This document shows positions 9,076 through 16,875 of a DNA stretch of 64,000 bases, one piece after another (the first letter of the stretch is position 1; each line of letters starts with the position of its first letter). The position numbers and the translations under genes are program-made. A model generated the notes under the pieces. It was not told where the DNA came from. It was given only the letters and a program-made list of their open reading frames with translations, and ran no database searches. The stretch is taken from contig JABMLG010000008.1 of the NCBI GenBank assembly GCA_013204985.1, positions 62,001 through 126,000 on the forward strand, in the 5' to 3' direction. The stretch is from Microbacteriaceae bacterium VKM Ac-2855 (lineage in GTDB: Bacteria > Actinomycetota > Actinomycetes > Actinomycetales > Microbacteriaceae).

Positions 9076-9113
9076 GGTTCGGAACCACCGGATCTGTCTC
9101 CGGTGACACAGAT
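9076..9113. promoter_or_regulatory. Nested inverted repeats in the hsp20/hspR divergent promoter region
   Basis: The 128-bp intergenic region contains GGTTCGGAACC (9076-9086), CACCGGA-N6-TCCGGTG (9086-9105) and ATCTGT-N10-ACAGAT (9092-9113), all overlapping. These are good candidates for an operator of the adjacent MerR-type repressor. A TTTTTT run follows at about 9113, so part of the structure could also be a transcript hairpin. The canonical HAIR sequence CTTGAGT-N7-ACTCAAG is not present. Confidence 0.45.
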
Positions 9114-9175
9114 TTTTTACCTCTCCGGGCTCTGCGTCGCAACTGGTATTCAGCGATTTCGAAGGGACGGCCGGG

Positions 9176-9481
9176 ATGAAGGATCTCATCGGCGCAGACG
9201 GCGCCGAATACGGCATCGCCGGGGCCGCGGCACGGTCGGGTGTCGGCGAGCAGACGCTCCGGCTCTACGAGGAGAAGGGGCTCATCACTCCGCGCCGCAC
9301 CGGGGGTGGGACGCGCCGTTACAGCGATGCCGACCTGGACCAGGTGGCTCGGGTGACGGACCTCGTCGGGCAGGGCATCAACCTCGCCGGAGTCGGTCGC
9401 GTGCTCGAATTGGAGGCCGTCATCGCGCACCTCCGCGCCACGATCGCCGGCCGTCGCCCCGCGTTCGACGAATCCGAGTGA
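9176..9481 (+). CDS. MerR family regulator, HspR-like
   Basis: The 101-residue protein is almost only a MerR winged-helix domain: GIAGAAARSGVGEQTLRLYE (helix-turn-helix), then EKGLITPRRTGGGTRRYSDAD (wing) and a short dimerisation helix. It lacks a long effector domain, as in HspR repressors. It is divergent from hsp20, so its likely role is to repress hsp20 and itself until heat or misfolding relieves it. A GAAGGGA ribosome binding site precedes the ATG. HspR is normally described next to dnaK/clpB; here control of hsp20 is inferred from position. Confidence 0.85.
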   Translation: MKDLIGADGAEYGIAGAAARSGVGEQTLRLYEEKGLITPRRTGGGTRRYSDADLDQVARVTDLVGQGINLAGVGRVLELEAVIAHLRATIAGRRPAFDESE

Positions 9482-9540
9482 GGCCGAAAGGCCGCAGCCA
9501 CGATCACGACGGAGCCTTCCGCGCTCTCGCGTCTGCGCCG

Positions 9541-9627
9541 ATGACGAGATCTGCGCCGATGACGAGATCTGTGCCGATGACGAGATCTGTGCGGATGACG
9601 AGATCTGTGCCGATGACGAGAGACGAT
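9541..9627 (+). repeat. 18-bp tandem repeat carrying a ladder of ATG codons
   Basis: The unit ATGACGAGATCTGTGCCG, with small variations, recurs with an exact 18-bp period at 9541, 9559, 9577, 9595 and 9613. Translated in the frame of the following gene it reads as MTRSxP hexapeptides. Each copy supplies an in-frame ATG, and the run ends 7 bases before the ATG chosen for the next gene. Confidence 0.9.
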
Positions 9628-9633
9628 AGAAAG

Positions 9634-10254
9634 ATGCGGACCAGCCAGCCCGACCCGAGCAACCCGTGGCCACACGACATGCTCCTCAGCATCGACACAC
9701 CGAATTCGCTCCTGAAGCTGTTGTTCATCCGTCATGCGTGGCGCCTCGATATCGGCGAGGTGCCAGAACTCGACGAGGCGCCGCCGATCGGCGATTCAGC
9801 CCTGCCCGCGGGAGTCGACGCAACCGAGGCGGCCGAACGGTGGCGGGCGGAATGGCGCCGTGCGTGGAGTGCCTTCGACCCACGGGACCGCGTGGTGCGC
9901 GAGCCCGACGAAGACACCGCGCGCCTCCTCCGAGAGCTGTCGGATGACGAACTCGTAGACGCGTACTCGACACAGCCCAGCGCGTTCTGGGATGGCGGAA
10001 TGGATGCCGACGCGTACGGCGCGTGGGTCATGCGGCCCGACGAACTCCACGCGATGCCTCTGGAACAGCAGCCGGAGCGCCGCAACCTCGCGGCGCTGAT
10101 CCCTGCCTGGCGATCCGGGCTTCGCACGATCATCGAGCTGCCCTACGCGGGCCCGTTCGCGGACCGCCTCCATCCGGAGACCCTCGTCGTCTCGCGCCGC
10201 ACCCGCCGCGACCCCGAGCTCTACACCGCGGCCCTGAGCCCGCGCGGCTCCTAG
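9634..10254 (+). CDS. Hypothetical protein with repeat-encoded upstream starts
   Basis: A 206-residue, tryptophan-rich soluble protein that I do not recognise. It contains LLKLLFIRHAWRLDIGEVPELDE near residue 25, a central acidic region (DEDTARLLRELSDDELVDAY) and a C-terminal IIELPYAGPFADRLHPETLVVSRRTR. I chose ATG 9634 with GAGAG about 11 bases upstream; the in-frame ATG at 9613 and four earlier ones inside the 18-bp repeat would give MTRSxP-tailed variants. The downstream VOC gene is convergent. Codon use is ordinary for the window, so it is probably a real gene. Confidence 0.7.
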   Translation: MRTSQPDPSNPWPHDMLLSIDTPNSLLKLLFIRHAWRLDIGEVPELDEAPPIGDSALPAGVDATEAAERWRAEWRRAWSAFDPRDRVVREPDEDTARLLRELSDDELVDAYSTQPSAFWDGGMDADAYGAWVMRPDELHAMPLEQQPERRNLAALIPAWRSGLRTIIELPYAGPFADRLHPETLVVSRRTRRDPELYTAALSPRGS

Positions 10255-10286
10255 CCGACGAGCCGCGCCGGGTCGGTCGGCGTCGC

Positions 10287-10691
10287 TCACCAGGCGTAGA
10301 TGCGCTCGATGATCTCCTCACGCGGGGTCGCGGTCGGGCCGGGATAGCTGATCATGATCGGCACCCCGTCCGGCCCGGGGCCTTCGAGGAGGGCGATGTC
10401 GTCGACGTCGGCGCGAGTGACCCGCGCTGACTGCTCCCGCAGCAGCGTCTCGCAGCGGTCGAGCTCGCCGCGGTCGTTCGCGGTCCAGATGAGGTATTGG
10501 ATGCCGACGGCGCCGAGCGGATGCTGGGCCCGGTCGCCGATCGCCCGCAGATACAGCTGGTCACCGTCCGCCGTGACGAGCAGCGCCGCTTCCCCGGTCT
10601 GCACCGTTGCGGTGACCGCGAGCAGGCGCTCGTAGAAGGTGACGGAACGGTCGAGTTCGGTGACGAACATCACGGCGGACGTGAGCTTCAT
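10287..10691 (-). CDS. VOC (glyoxalase/bleomycin-resistance-like) family protein
   Basis: The 134-residue protein has one vicinal-oxygen-chelate domain: it opens KLTSAVMFVTELDRSVTFYERLL, the classic first beta-strand and helix, and ends with PIMISYPGP. Members bind a divalent metal and act on diverse small molecules; no specific substrate can be read here. The ATG overlaps the stop of the flavodoxin-like gene (ATGA at 10688-10691), so both are one transcription and translation unit. The usual metal ligands His/Glu are not all obvious, so it may be non-catalytic. Confidence 0.8.
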   Translation of the reverse strand: MKLTSAVMFVTELDRSVTFYERLLAVTATVQTGEAALLVTADGDQLYLRAIGDRAQHPLGAVGIQYLIWTANDRGELDRCETLLREQSARVTRADVDDIALLEGPGPDGVPIMISYPGPTATPREEIIERIYAW

Positions 10692-11290
10692 CGAGTTGGC
10701 CGGCCCGACGCGAGCGAGTCGGTGACGTCGGTCTTCACGGCTGTCACGCCGATGAGTCGGCCCCAGGCGCGGGCGCGGGTGAGCTCGTCGTCTTCGAGGT
10801 GATTGTCGGTGTCGACGAGGAAGCTCATCGGCGCGGCGATGCAGCGCAAACCGTGACGGCGCAGCTCGTGGTCGATGCGGGCGGAGGCGGCGCCGCTGAG
10901 GATGCGGGGGATGTCGGTGCGGGTGTCGAACGCGGCCGCCATCGTGTTGGTCTGTGGAAGGGCGGCGAGCCATTCGCGCACGCCGATACCGTCGCTGTGC
11001 TCATCCATGTGCAAAGCGTGCCCGGGGTCGGCTGCCCACTTCGGGGCTTCGGCGCGGGTGCGCGGCAACGACATGCCGTGCACGTGGGTGGGGCCGCCGA
11101 CGACGATCAGCTCGACGTCCTCGAGGCGGTTCGCCGCCGCGTCGGCGACGTGCACGACGGCGACGGTGACGGATTCGGCGAGGCCGTCAGCAATCGCTTC
11201 GGCGACGTGCCGGGTGTTGCCGAACATGGATTCGTAGACGACGAGAGCACGCAACGGTGAGCCTTCCGGATCGGCGACGGCGGACGCCAT
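10688..11290 (-). CDS. Flavodoxin-like domain protein
   Basis: About 200 residues. The N-terminus LRALVVYESMFGNTRHVAEA is the flavodoxin FMN-phosphate loop, and VELIVVGGPTHVHGMSLPRTR is the second loop region. It probably carries electrons through FMN or acts as a flavodoxin-type quinone reductase in the cytoplasm. The start at 11290 was chosen as the ATG nearest the conserved domain; an earlier start at 11344 adds 18 basic residues. It is the first gene of a two-gene unit with the VOC protein, suggesting a shared redox or detoxification role, which is inference. Confidence 0.82.
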   Translation of the reverse strand: MASAVADPEGSPLRALVVYESMFGNTRHVAEAIADGLAESVTVAVVHVADAAANRLEDVELIVVGGPTHVHGMSLPRTRAEAPKWAADPGHALHMDEHSDGIGVREWLAALPQTNTMAAAFDTRTDIPRILSGAASARIDHELRRHGLRCIAAPMSFLVDTDNHLEDDELTRARAWGRLIGVTAVKTDVTDSLASGRPTR

Positions 11291-11390
11291 CGTTCTGATG
11301 ATCGGCGTAGCCGAGCGGGGCGGGTAGGGCCGTTGGTCCTTCATCCTCGATCGCGTCGTTCAGGCGGGGGAGGGACGTACGCTGTGCCGC

Positions 11391-11834
11391 ATGACGAGCG
11401 GACACCGACCCTTTTCCCGATTGACCTGGCACGAGAAGCACACCCGCTCGCTCACCTTCGGGGAGCGCGCTGCGGATGTGATGCGCAACTCGATGGGCAG
11501 CTGGCGTTTCGTGTTCGGGTTCATCGCCTTCATGCTCGTCTGGGCGGCTATCAACTCGTTCGCGGCCGGGTGGGATGAATACCCGTTCATCCTGCTGAAC
11601 CTGTTCTTGAGCATGCTCGCCGGTCTGCAGGGCGCGATCCTGCTGATCGCGGCTAAGCGTCAGGACGGTATCGCCGCCGCGTTGGCGCAGCACGATTTCG
11701 ATACGAACGTGACGGCGAAGGCCGACATCGAGGCGTTGCTCGAGATCAACCGGAACCAGCAGACGCTGCTGGATGAGATGTGCGAGATCCTTCGCCGGTT
11801 GGATGCGGATGCGAGCGTCGCGGTAATTCGGTGA
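11391..11834 (+). CDS. DUF1003 family membrane protein
   Basis: The 147-residue protein matches the DUF1003 pattern: an N-terminal hydrophilic segment with SLTFGERAADVMRNSMGSWRF, then two membrane helices (FIAFMLVWAAINSFA and YPFILLNLFLSMLAGLQGAI), then AAKRQDGIAA and a cytosolic helical tail with LLEINRNQQTLLDEM. The family's function is unknown. Its last 89 bp overlap, tail to tail, the frame of the degraded membrane gene on the other strand. Confidence 0.9.
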   Translation: MTSGHRPFSRLTWHEKHTRSLTFGERAADVMRNSMGSWRFVFGFIAFMLVWAAINSFAAGWDEYPFILLNLFLSMLAGLQGAILLIAAKRQDGIAAALAQHDFDTNVTAKADIEALLEINRNQQTLLDEMCEILRRLDADASVAVIR

Positions 11835-12111
11835 CGGGCCGCCCGGTGACGGGCCAGCCGCCCAGGACGAGGAAGATCAGGAGCATCTGCAGGATCCCGC
11901 TGCCGAGGTAGAGGGTGTGCAGAAACGAGTATCCGGGCAGCATCGCGACTTCGACGTAGATCCAGATCACCATCCCGAGCGCAGCGACGGCGCTTGCCAC
12001 CATCGCCCACCGGTTGCGGCGCCGCTGCAGAACGGCGGCTGCGAGTTGGGTGCCTCCGACGATGGCGGCGAGGATCACACCGGGGGCGACGAAGTCCGTG
12101 AACGGTGTCAC
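11746..12111 (-). pseudogene. Truncated membrane protein remnant (N-terminus lost)
   Basis: The frame carries VTPFTDFVAPGVILAAIVGG, AMVASAVAALGMVIWIYVEV and FLHTLYLGSGILQMLLIFLV, three membrane segments matching the C-terminal two thirds of a family of small four-helix actinobacterial membrane proteins. No ATG precedes it; only a GTG at 12111 without a ribosome binding site. Homology stops exactly where the oppositely oriented PPOX fragment begins, so both look cut by one deletion. The tail runs on as a low-complexity extension overlapping the DUF1003 gene. A functional shortened protein cannot be excluded. Confidence 0.6.
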
Positions 12112-12345
12112 AGCAACGCGGTCGTCTTCGAGGTCGACGCCGACAGCGGCGGCACGACCTGGAGCGTCGTGCTGAAGGGGCGGGCTGAGATGCTCCCCAA
12201 CGACAGTGCGTTCACGGATCGAGCCGCGGCGCTCCTGCCGCACTGGATGCCGACTGAGCCGTATCTCTGGGTCGTCATCCTCCCCGACAGCATCCGTGGG
12301 CGCTCCTTCGAACATCGGCCGCCCGAGTCTGCTTCCGCGGCCTGA
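12112..12345 (+). pseudogene. C-terminal fragment of a pyridoxamine 5'-phosphate oxidase-family FMN protein
   Basis: The frame contains VVFEVDADSGGTTWSVVLKG and then PYLWVVILPDSIRGRSF before its stop, the C-terminal half of PPOX-type flavin-binding proteins common in actinobacteria. About 60 N-terminal residues are missing and there is no start codon. The break coincides with the loss of the N-terminus of the neighbouring membrane gene, so a single deletion joining two genes explains both. Confidence 0.65.
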
Positions 12346-12452
12346 ACAGGCTGATCGCACCACCACCGGAACGGCACCCGCCGCCCGTTCCGTGCAACGG
12401 CCGACCCGGCGGTTTCACTCCGCAGCACGGCCCATTGACGCCGCGCGCCGGA

Positions 12453-12520
12453 CGCAACCTCGGTTGAGAGCGTCCGTCAGCGTCCATCGGCGCTGAGCGA
12501 GCCTCTCAGCCGAGGTTGTG
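12453..12520. repeat. Imperfect 18-bp inverted repeat whose arms are themselves palindromic
   Basis: Bases 12453-12470 and 12503-12520 are reverse complements except for two G-T type differences. Each arm contains its own short palindrome (CAACC-TC-GGTTG on the left, CAGCC-GA-GGTTG on the right). It lies in the 312-bp region 12346-12657 between the PPOX fragment and the MFS gene end, in which I see no gene. It may be a terminator for the minus-strand MFS gene, an operator or a mobile-element scar. Confidence 0.6.
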
Positions 12521-12657
12521 CACGCGGCGACCGAGGTTTCTCGCCGCTGGCCGACGAAAACTGCGACATCAGCAGCAACGAACGCAACAGGGCCGCGATG
12601 AACGAGCCGTGCGCCCGCGCCGCACCACCACAACCTCTACGTCGAAGAGCCTCGGGC

Positions 12658-13860
12658 TCAGGATGCGGGGACGAGGGCGACGTCGCGTCGCATACTGCGC
12701 GCCGCGAAGGCCGTGCACAGAGCACAGGCGGCCGCCGTTACTCCAAGGAGGATCCACATCGGCGCGAACGCGGTCAGAGCCGCGAGGGCCGCCGGGAGAA
12801 GGAATCCCACATAGGTCAGCGAGTAGTACACCGCCGTGATGCCCGCGAGATCGTGGGGTGTCGCCAGACCTTGCGCGGCGGTGAGGCCGGAGACCATCGC
12901 GAGCCCGTAGCCGGCTCCGAAGACGGGAGCGGCGACGAGCACGATCCACACCTGGTGCGAGTAGGCGGCAGGAATCAGCAGGAGGGCGCCGATCGTGATG
13001 AGTGATCCTCCGACCAACCCCATTCGACCGCGCAGATACGTCGCGAGGTGGCCCGAGAAGAATTGCGTCACCCATCCGACACCGAGAGTGATGATCACCG
13101 CGAGGGTGGCGAAACCGACGGTGAACCCGGGGATGCGATCACTCACCAGGCTCGGACCCACGGCGAACGACAGGGCCGGCGCCGCGAACACCCACGGCGC
13201 GAGCGGGAGGATGATCCGGAGAAACGTCGATCGGGCCGGTCTCGGAATGCGGAGATCGCCGAGCAGCCTCTTCACGCTGGGGTCGAATCCGCGGGTCTCG
13301 GAGGCCCGCAGCAGGACGATCACGGCGACCACGCACGCGGCGATCTGCACGAGGTACGGCAGCACCGCGGGCCACGGACCCCATTGGGCCAGGGCCCCGC
13401 CGATGCCGGCGCCGCCGCCGAAGCCGATCGTGAGCATGCCCGCCGCGCGCCGGGCACCCGCCGCGGAGCGTCCCTCCGCGATCGAGAGTTCTTTGATCCA
13501 GGAGGTGCCCACCACCATTCCGGCCGCCACACTGAGGCCGCAGATGAACCGACCGACGCAGAGCCCGATGAAGCTCGAGCTGGAACTCGCGAGCACGATG
13601 CTTCCGAGGATGCCGAGGACGAGACCCGCGATCAGCACCGGTCGACGCCCGTACCGGTCCGACCAGGCGCCCGACAGAGCGAACCCAGGAACGATTCCGA
13701 ACACGTAGGTTCCGAGCAGGATGTCGACCTGCACCTGCGAGAAGCCCTCCACCTGCCGGTAGTACTGCATCAGCGGCAGGAAGTGGTTGCCACCCCAGCC
13801 GAGGACGATGAGCGCGGGGGCGACGAGGAGCCAGGAACGGTGTTGCGGGACGTCATTCAC
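12658..13860 (-). CDS. MFS transporter, cyanate/sugar-type permease family
   Basis: A 400-residue protein with about 12 hydrophobic segments and the MFS loop motif GAWSDRYGRRPVLIAG between helices 2 and 3. It opens SWLLVAPALIVLGWGGNHFLPL, typical of drug- or anion-exporting MFS members. An AGAAGG site lies about 10 bases before the ATG at 13860. No neighbouring enzyme indicates a substrate. The adjacent 13861-14035 region holds no gene that I can support. Confidence 0.85.
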   Translation of the reverse strand: MNDVPQHRSWLLVAPALIVLGWGGNHFLPLMQYYRQVEGFSQVQVDILLGTYVFGIVPGFALSGAWSDRYGRRPVLIAGLVLGILGSIVLASSSSSFIGLCVGRFICGLSVAAGMVVGTSWIKELSIAEGRSAAGARRAAGMLTIGFGGGAGIGGALAQWGPWPAVLPYLVQIAACVVAVIVLLRASETRGFDPSVKRLLGDLRIPRPARSTFLRIILPLAPWVFAAPALSFAVGPSLVSDRIPGFTVGFATLAVIITLGVGWVTQFFSGHLATYLRGRMGLVGGSLITIGALLLIPAAYSHQVWIVLVAAPVFGAGYGLAMVSGLTAAQGLATPHDLAGITAVYYSLTYVGFLLPAALAALTAFAPMWILLGVTAAACALCTAFAARSMRRDVALVPAS

Positions 13861-14035
13861 GAGGCCTTCTTCGCAAGCTATGCCACAGGGTGGGACCCTC
13901 GATTCGAGCAGCCTGCCGAGAGGCTAGCAGGGCTTCGAGTCGCCGCCGTTTCGATGCCGTACCGGCTGGTTCGCACCGCCGGCCACGGCCGTTCGCGGCC
14001 GGCTGCGCTGCCAGCGGGAGGCGCCGGAGGAGTGG

Positions 14036-14467
14036 CTACTCAGGCGCTTCGGCTTGGTAGACCTTTCGGAACGCGTCCTTGAGGGCGATCTTCCCGCCGC
14101 GGAACTCGTAGATGTCGCAGCCTCGCGTGACCTGGACCGTCCCGTCAGGTCCTTGTCCGGTGAAGGACCAGGTGGCCGCGCCGCGTGACCCGGCGATGAT
14201 GGGCCGCTCCTCCTCGTGCCGCTCCTGCCCGGTGTCGTAGGCGAGCATCAGCGCGAAGCCCTCCCGCACCTGCTCCTTCCCCGACCAGGTTCGCCCGGGC
14301 TCGGGGCCGACGGACGCGCTGTAGACACAGTCGTCGGTGACGTGGCTCATCAGCGCGTCCAGGTCGTGGCGGGTCCAGGCGTCGCTGAACGCCGCCAGCA
14401 CTTCGGGGGTCATTTCGCTGGTGTTGTGTTCGGTCGAGCTGTCGTCGGTCGAGAGGGATTCATCCAT
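14036..14467 (-). CDS. SnoaL-like (NTF2-fold) domain protein
   Basis: The 143-residue product has the cone-shaped NTF2/SnoaL pattern: EVLAAFSDAWTRHDLDALMS, then SGKEQVREGF and GGKIALKDAFRK near the end. Members include polyketide cyclases and many uncharacterised small-molecule-binding proteins. I chose ATG 14467 (MDESLSTDD) rather than the longer frame to 14533. No pathway partner is adjacent, so the substrate is unknown. Confidence 0.8.
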   Translation of the reverse strand: MDESLSTDDSSTEHNTSEMTPEVLAAFSDAWTRHDLDALMSHVTDDCVYSASVGPEPGRTWSGKEQVREGFALMLAYDTGQERHEEERPIIAGSRGAATWSFTGQGPDGTVQVTRGCDIYEFRGGKIALKDAFRKVYQAEAPE

Positions 14468-14636
14468 CTGTGAACTATGACATCGGCTCGGCACGATGTC
14501 GTGAAAAGTTTTGCGGTGCGCGTTCTGACACATCAGAACAATCCCGAACTCCCCTCATCCCGGGCGATCCCGACAGGGACACGAGAGTGCCCCGGAACGT
14601 GCGATTCGTTCGCGGGGTGGTCTGACGAGCCGGAAG

Positions 14637-14846
14637 CTAAGGGTTTCGCGGACGCAGATCGTTCGAGCTGATCGTGCCTCGAGAGTGCAGGATGTCAGTC
14701 CCGCCCGACGTGTCCTCTACGTTCACGATCGAGTAGCGTCCGGTTTCTGACAAGACGACCTTCCGGCCAGACTTGCTGACATTGCGCGCGACCTTCTCCG
14801 CCAGTTCCTGGGCGAGTTCCTGTGAGCGCTTGCTGTAGCCCTTCAT
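14637..14846 (-). CDS. Small hypothetical protein, second gene of a TAATG-coupled pair
   Basis: A 69-residue basic protein starting MKGYSKRSQELAQELAEKVA, followed by a segment predicted as beta strands (SGRKVVLSETGRYSIVNVED). The ATG overlaps the stop of the upstream 51-residue gene as TAATG, and AGGTGGTGGAAG upstream can serve as ribosome binding site. No family is recognised. Lower GC than its neighbours suggests acquisition by transfer. Confidence 0.55.
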   Translation of the reverse strand: MKGYSKRSQELAQELAEKVARNVSKSGRKVVLSETGRYSIVNVEDTSGGTDILHSRGTISSNDLRPRNP

Positions 14847-15001
14847 TACTTCCACCACCTACTCGTCGGCTTGACCGGCTCCGGTCTCGGGTTGCTGATG
14901 ATGACGTTGCCAACTCCGATTGCGATGTCGTTGTCCTCGTCTCGCGCCCACTCCACGCCGATCAATTCGAGGAGAACCGAAAGGCCAAGTTCGGACTCCA
15001 T
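14846..15001 (-). CDS. Small hypothetical protein, first gene of a TAATG-coupled pair
   Basis: A 51-residue frame: MESELGLSVLLELIGVEWAR, an acidic turn, then IAIGVGNVIISNPRPEPVKP and a final SRWWK. An in-frame stop lies 12 bp upstream of the ATG, so the start is well bounded, although no clear Shine-Dalgarno sequence is visible. The stop is coupled to the next small gene. The hydrophobic and acidic distribution looks like a real protein rather than random translation. Function unknown. The rest of the region up to 15254 shows no gene. Confidence 0.5.
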   Translation of the reverse strand: MESELGLSVLLELIGVEWARDEDNDIAIGVGNVIISNPRPEPVKPTSRWWK

Positions 15002-15254
15002 CGGGTCGAGTTAGTCAGGAACCGCCCCCAGACCGAAGCGCCGTGGCGACCCGGGCCGTCCGCTGGATGCGATCGCGTCAAGACGACTCACCGGGCGATG
15101 TCGTGAAACGCGCACATCGAGGAAGCATTGGCGTACGGTTGCTGCCAACCTCATCAAGTCGTCGCGCACCCGGACCCGTGCATCCCGACTTCCGAAGGTC
15201 GCGCACCCGCGCCCACCTCTTTTCCGCAGGGTCCTTCCTCTCGGAGACGCTCAC

Positions 15255-15476
15255 ATGGCTGAGATCGACGTTGCGAGTGAACTCACGGATCTCATCGCGG
15301 CCCTCGAACATCCGGGACACATCCACCCCGCATTCGCGCAACAGGTCAGCGCTGAGGCCGAGCGCCTGCTTCGGGCTGAGACATCTCGCATCCGTTCACT
15401 GAAGCTCCGTCGCGACCGTGTTGAGGCCGCGGCGGTCCATCCCGACGAGAACATTCCTCCGGCCACCGCCGCCTGA
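15255..15476 (+). CDS. Small hypothetical helical protein
   Basis: A 73-residue acidic protein, MAEIDVASELTDLIAALEHP..., followed by QVSAEAERLLRAETSRIRSLKLRR. It is predicted to be mostly alpha helical. A CGGAG site precedes the ATG at a good distance. Gene ends are convergent with the downstream membrane protein. No family is recognised. Confidence 0.6.
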   Translation: MAEIDVASELTDLIAALEHPGHIHPAFAQQVSAEAERLLRAETSRIRSLKLRRDRVEAAAVHPDENIPPATAA

Positions 15477-15520
15477 GGTCGCGGACTGCGACTCGAGTCG
15501 GTCGAGCGGATGCGGCGGGC

Positions 15521-16030
15521 TCAGTGCAGGAGCAGCTTCGCGGCCAGGAGGATGCCGGCGAGCAGGATCGTCCCGGCGGCGATGAGGGCGAGCCAGAGCC
15601 CTCGTGCTCCGCGGAGGTAGCCGCCGGAGACGGCGACGGTGACGAGGGTGAGCGCGGCGGTCGCCATTCCCCAGCCGGATGAGGTCGCGCGGTCCAGACC
15701 GAAAGCACCGAGGATGAGGACGACGACGATCGGGAGGAAGGCGGAGCTGACGATGGGGCCGCTGACGCGCATGTGGTGCAGGACGACCGCGCGGATGCCG
15801 GTATCGGCCGAGGATCGATCGCCCAGGGTGTAGGCGAAGACGTGGGTGGCCCAGTAGACGAGGTTGGTGGCGAAAACCAGAGCGACGACCGACCAGACGT
15901 TGGTGTGACCGTCGGTCCCGGCAAGGGTGGACGCTGCGACGATCGCTCCGTAGGCGGCGGCGGACACGCGTTCCGCGGTATCGGCCCGGAGATGTTTCGG
16001 GGCGTCGGGGTTCGGGCTCTCGGTGGTCAT
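15521..16030 (-). CDS. Hypothetical integral membrane protein
   Basis: A 169-residue protein with a soluble N-terminus (MTTESPNPDAPKHLRADTA) and about five membrane helices, including VWSVVALVFATNLVYWATHV, SSAFLPIVVVLILGAFGL and a C-terminal LALIAAGTILLAGILLAAKL. It has 140 bp of non-coding sequence before it and is separate from kdpE. Function unknown. Confidence 0.78.
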   Translation of the reverse strand: MTTESPNPDAPKHLRADTAERVSAAAYGAIVAASTLAGTDGHTNVWSVVALVFATNLVYWATHVFAYTLGDRSSADTGIRAVVLHHMRVSGPIVSSAFLPIVVVLILGAFGLDRATSSGWGMATAALTLVTVAVSGGYLRGARGLWLALIAAGTILLAGILLAAKLLLH

Positions 16031-16170
16031 CGCGAGAAGTCTGCCGCATGGGAGCGGGTCGCCAGGACGCCTCTCTGCCTGGTGGAGAACTGGCCGCGGG
16101 CCGCCGGGTCCGCGCAGTATCGAAGCCCAGGAGCGTCGGAATGAGGAGCATCGCCGGAGGCTGACGCCGA

Positions 16171-16875
16171 TCAGTGGCCGGTCGTCGGCTTGGCGGCCGA
16201 CGGCACGAACCGGTAGCCCATCCCGGATTCGGTGATGATGTGGCGGGGGCAGGCAGGGTCGGGTTCGAGCTTCTTGCGCAACTGGGCGATGTAGAGGCGG
16301 AGGTAGCCGGTATCGCTGACGTGAGCCGGGCCCCAGATGTCGTGCAGCAGGGTCTGCCGGGTGACGAGCTTGTCGGCGTTGCGGATGAGCAGCTCGAGGA
16401 CCTGCCATTCGGTGGGGGTGAGGCGCACGCTGCTGCCGTCGCTGCTGCGGGTGACGGTCTTGGCCGAGAGGTCGACGCTGTTGTCGCCGATGGTGATGGT
16501 CGCTTCGCCGTCGGTGGTGCTGAAGCGGCGGGTGAGGGCACGGATGCGGGCGAGGATCTCGTCGATGGAGAAGGGTTTGGTGACGTAGTCGTCGGCTCCG
16601 GCGTCGAGGGCGTCGACCTTGTCGGCGGCGCCGGTGCGGCCGGAGACGACGAGGATGGGGGCGGTGGTCCAGCCGCGGAGGCCGTGGATGACGTCGATGC
16701 CGTCGAGGTGGGGCATGCCGAGATCGAGCATGTACAGCTCGGGGTGGTGTTCGACAGCGAGGTTGATCGCGTCGGTGCCGTTCTCGGCGGTGAGGATGTC
16801 GTAGCCGCGGGCGGTGAGGGTGACACGGAGGGCGCGGAGGATCTGCGGGTCGTCGTCGGCGATGAGGATCTTCAT
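16171..16875 (-). CDS. kdpE: Two-component response regulator KdpE
   Basis: A 234-residue OmpR-family regulator. The receiver domain has the acidic pocket DDD at 7-9, the phosphorylated Asp51 in YMLDLGMPH, and Lys in YVTKPF; the C-terminal winged helix spans about 130-226 with LTPTEWQVLELLIRN and GYRFVPS. It activates the kdp operon when phosphorylated by KdpD under potassium limitation or osmotic stress. The start overlaps the kdpD stop by ATGA, and it is the last gene of the operon. Confidence 0.95.
   Translation of the reverse strand: MKILIADDDPQILRALRVTLTARGYDILTAENGTDAINLAVEHHPELYMLDLGMPHLDGIDVIHGLRGWTTAPILVVSGRTGAADKVDALDAGADDYVTKPFSIDEILARIRALTRRFSTTDGEATITIGDNSVDLSAKTVTRSSDGSSVRLTPTEWQVLELLIRNADKLVTRQTLLHDIWGPAHVSDTGYLRLYIAQLRKKLEPDPACPRHIITESGMGYRFVPSAAKPTTGH

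Noticed and set aside
9541-9627. CRISPR array
   Set aside because: The units are 18 bp and directly adjacent, with no spacers and no cas genes; it is a simple tandem repeat.
14822-15106. 94-codon plus-strand frame in the small-gene region
   Set aside because: The minus-strand pair with TAATG coupling has better composition and start context; the plus frame has no ribosome binding site.
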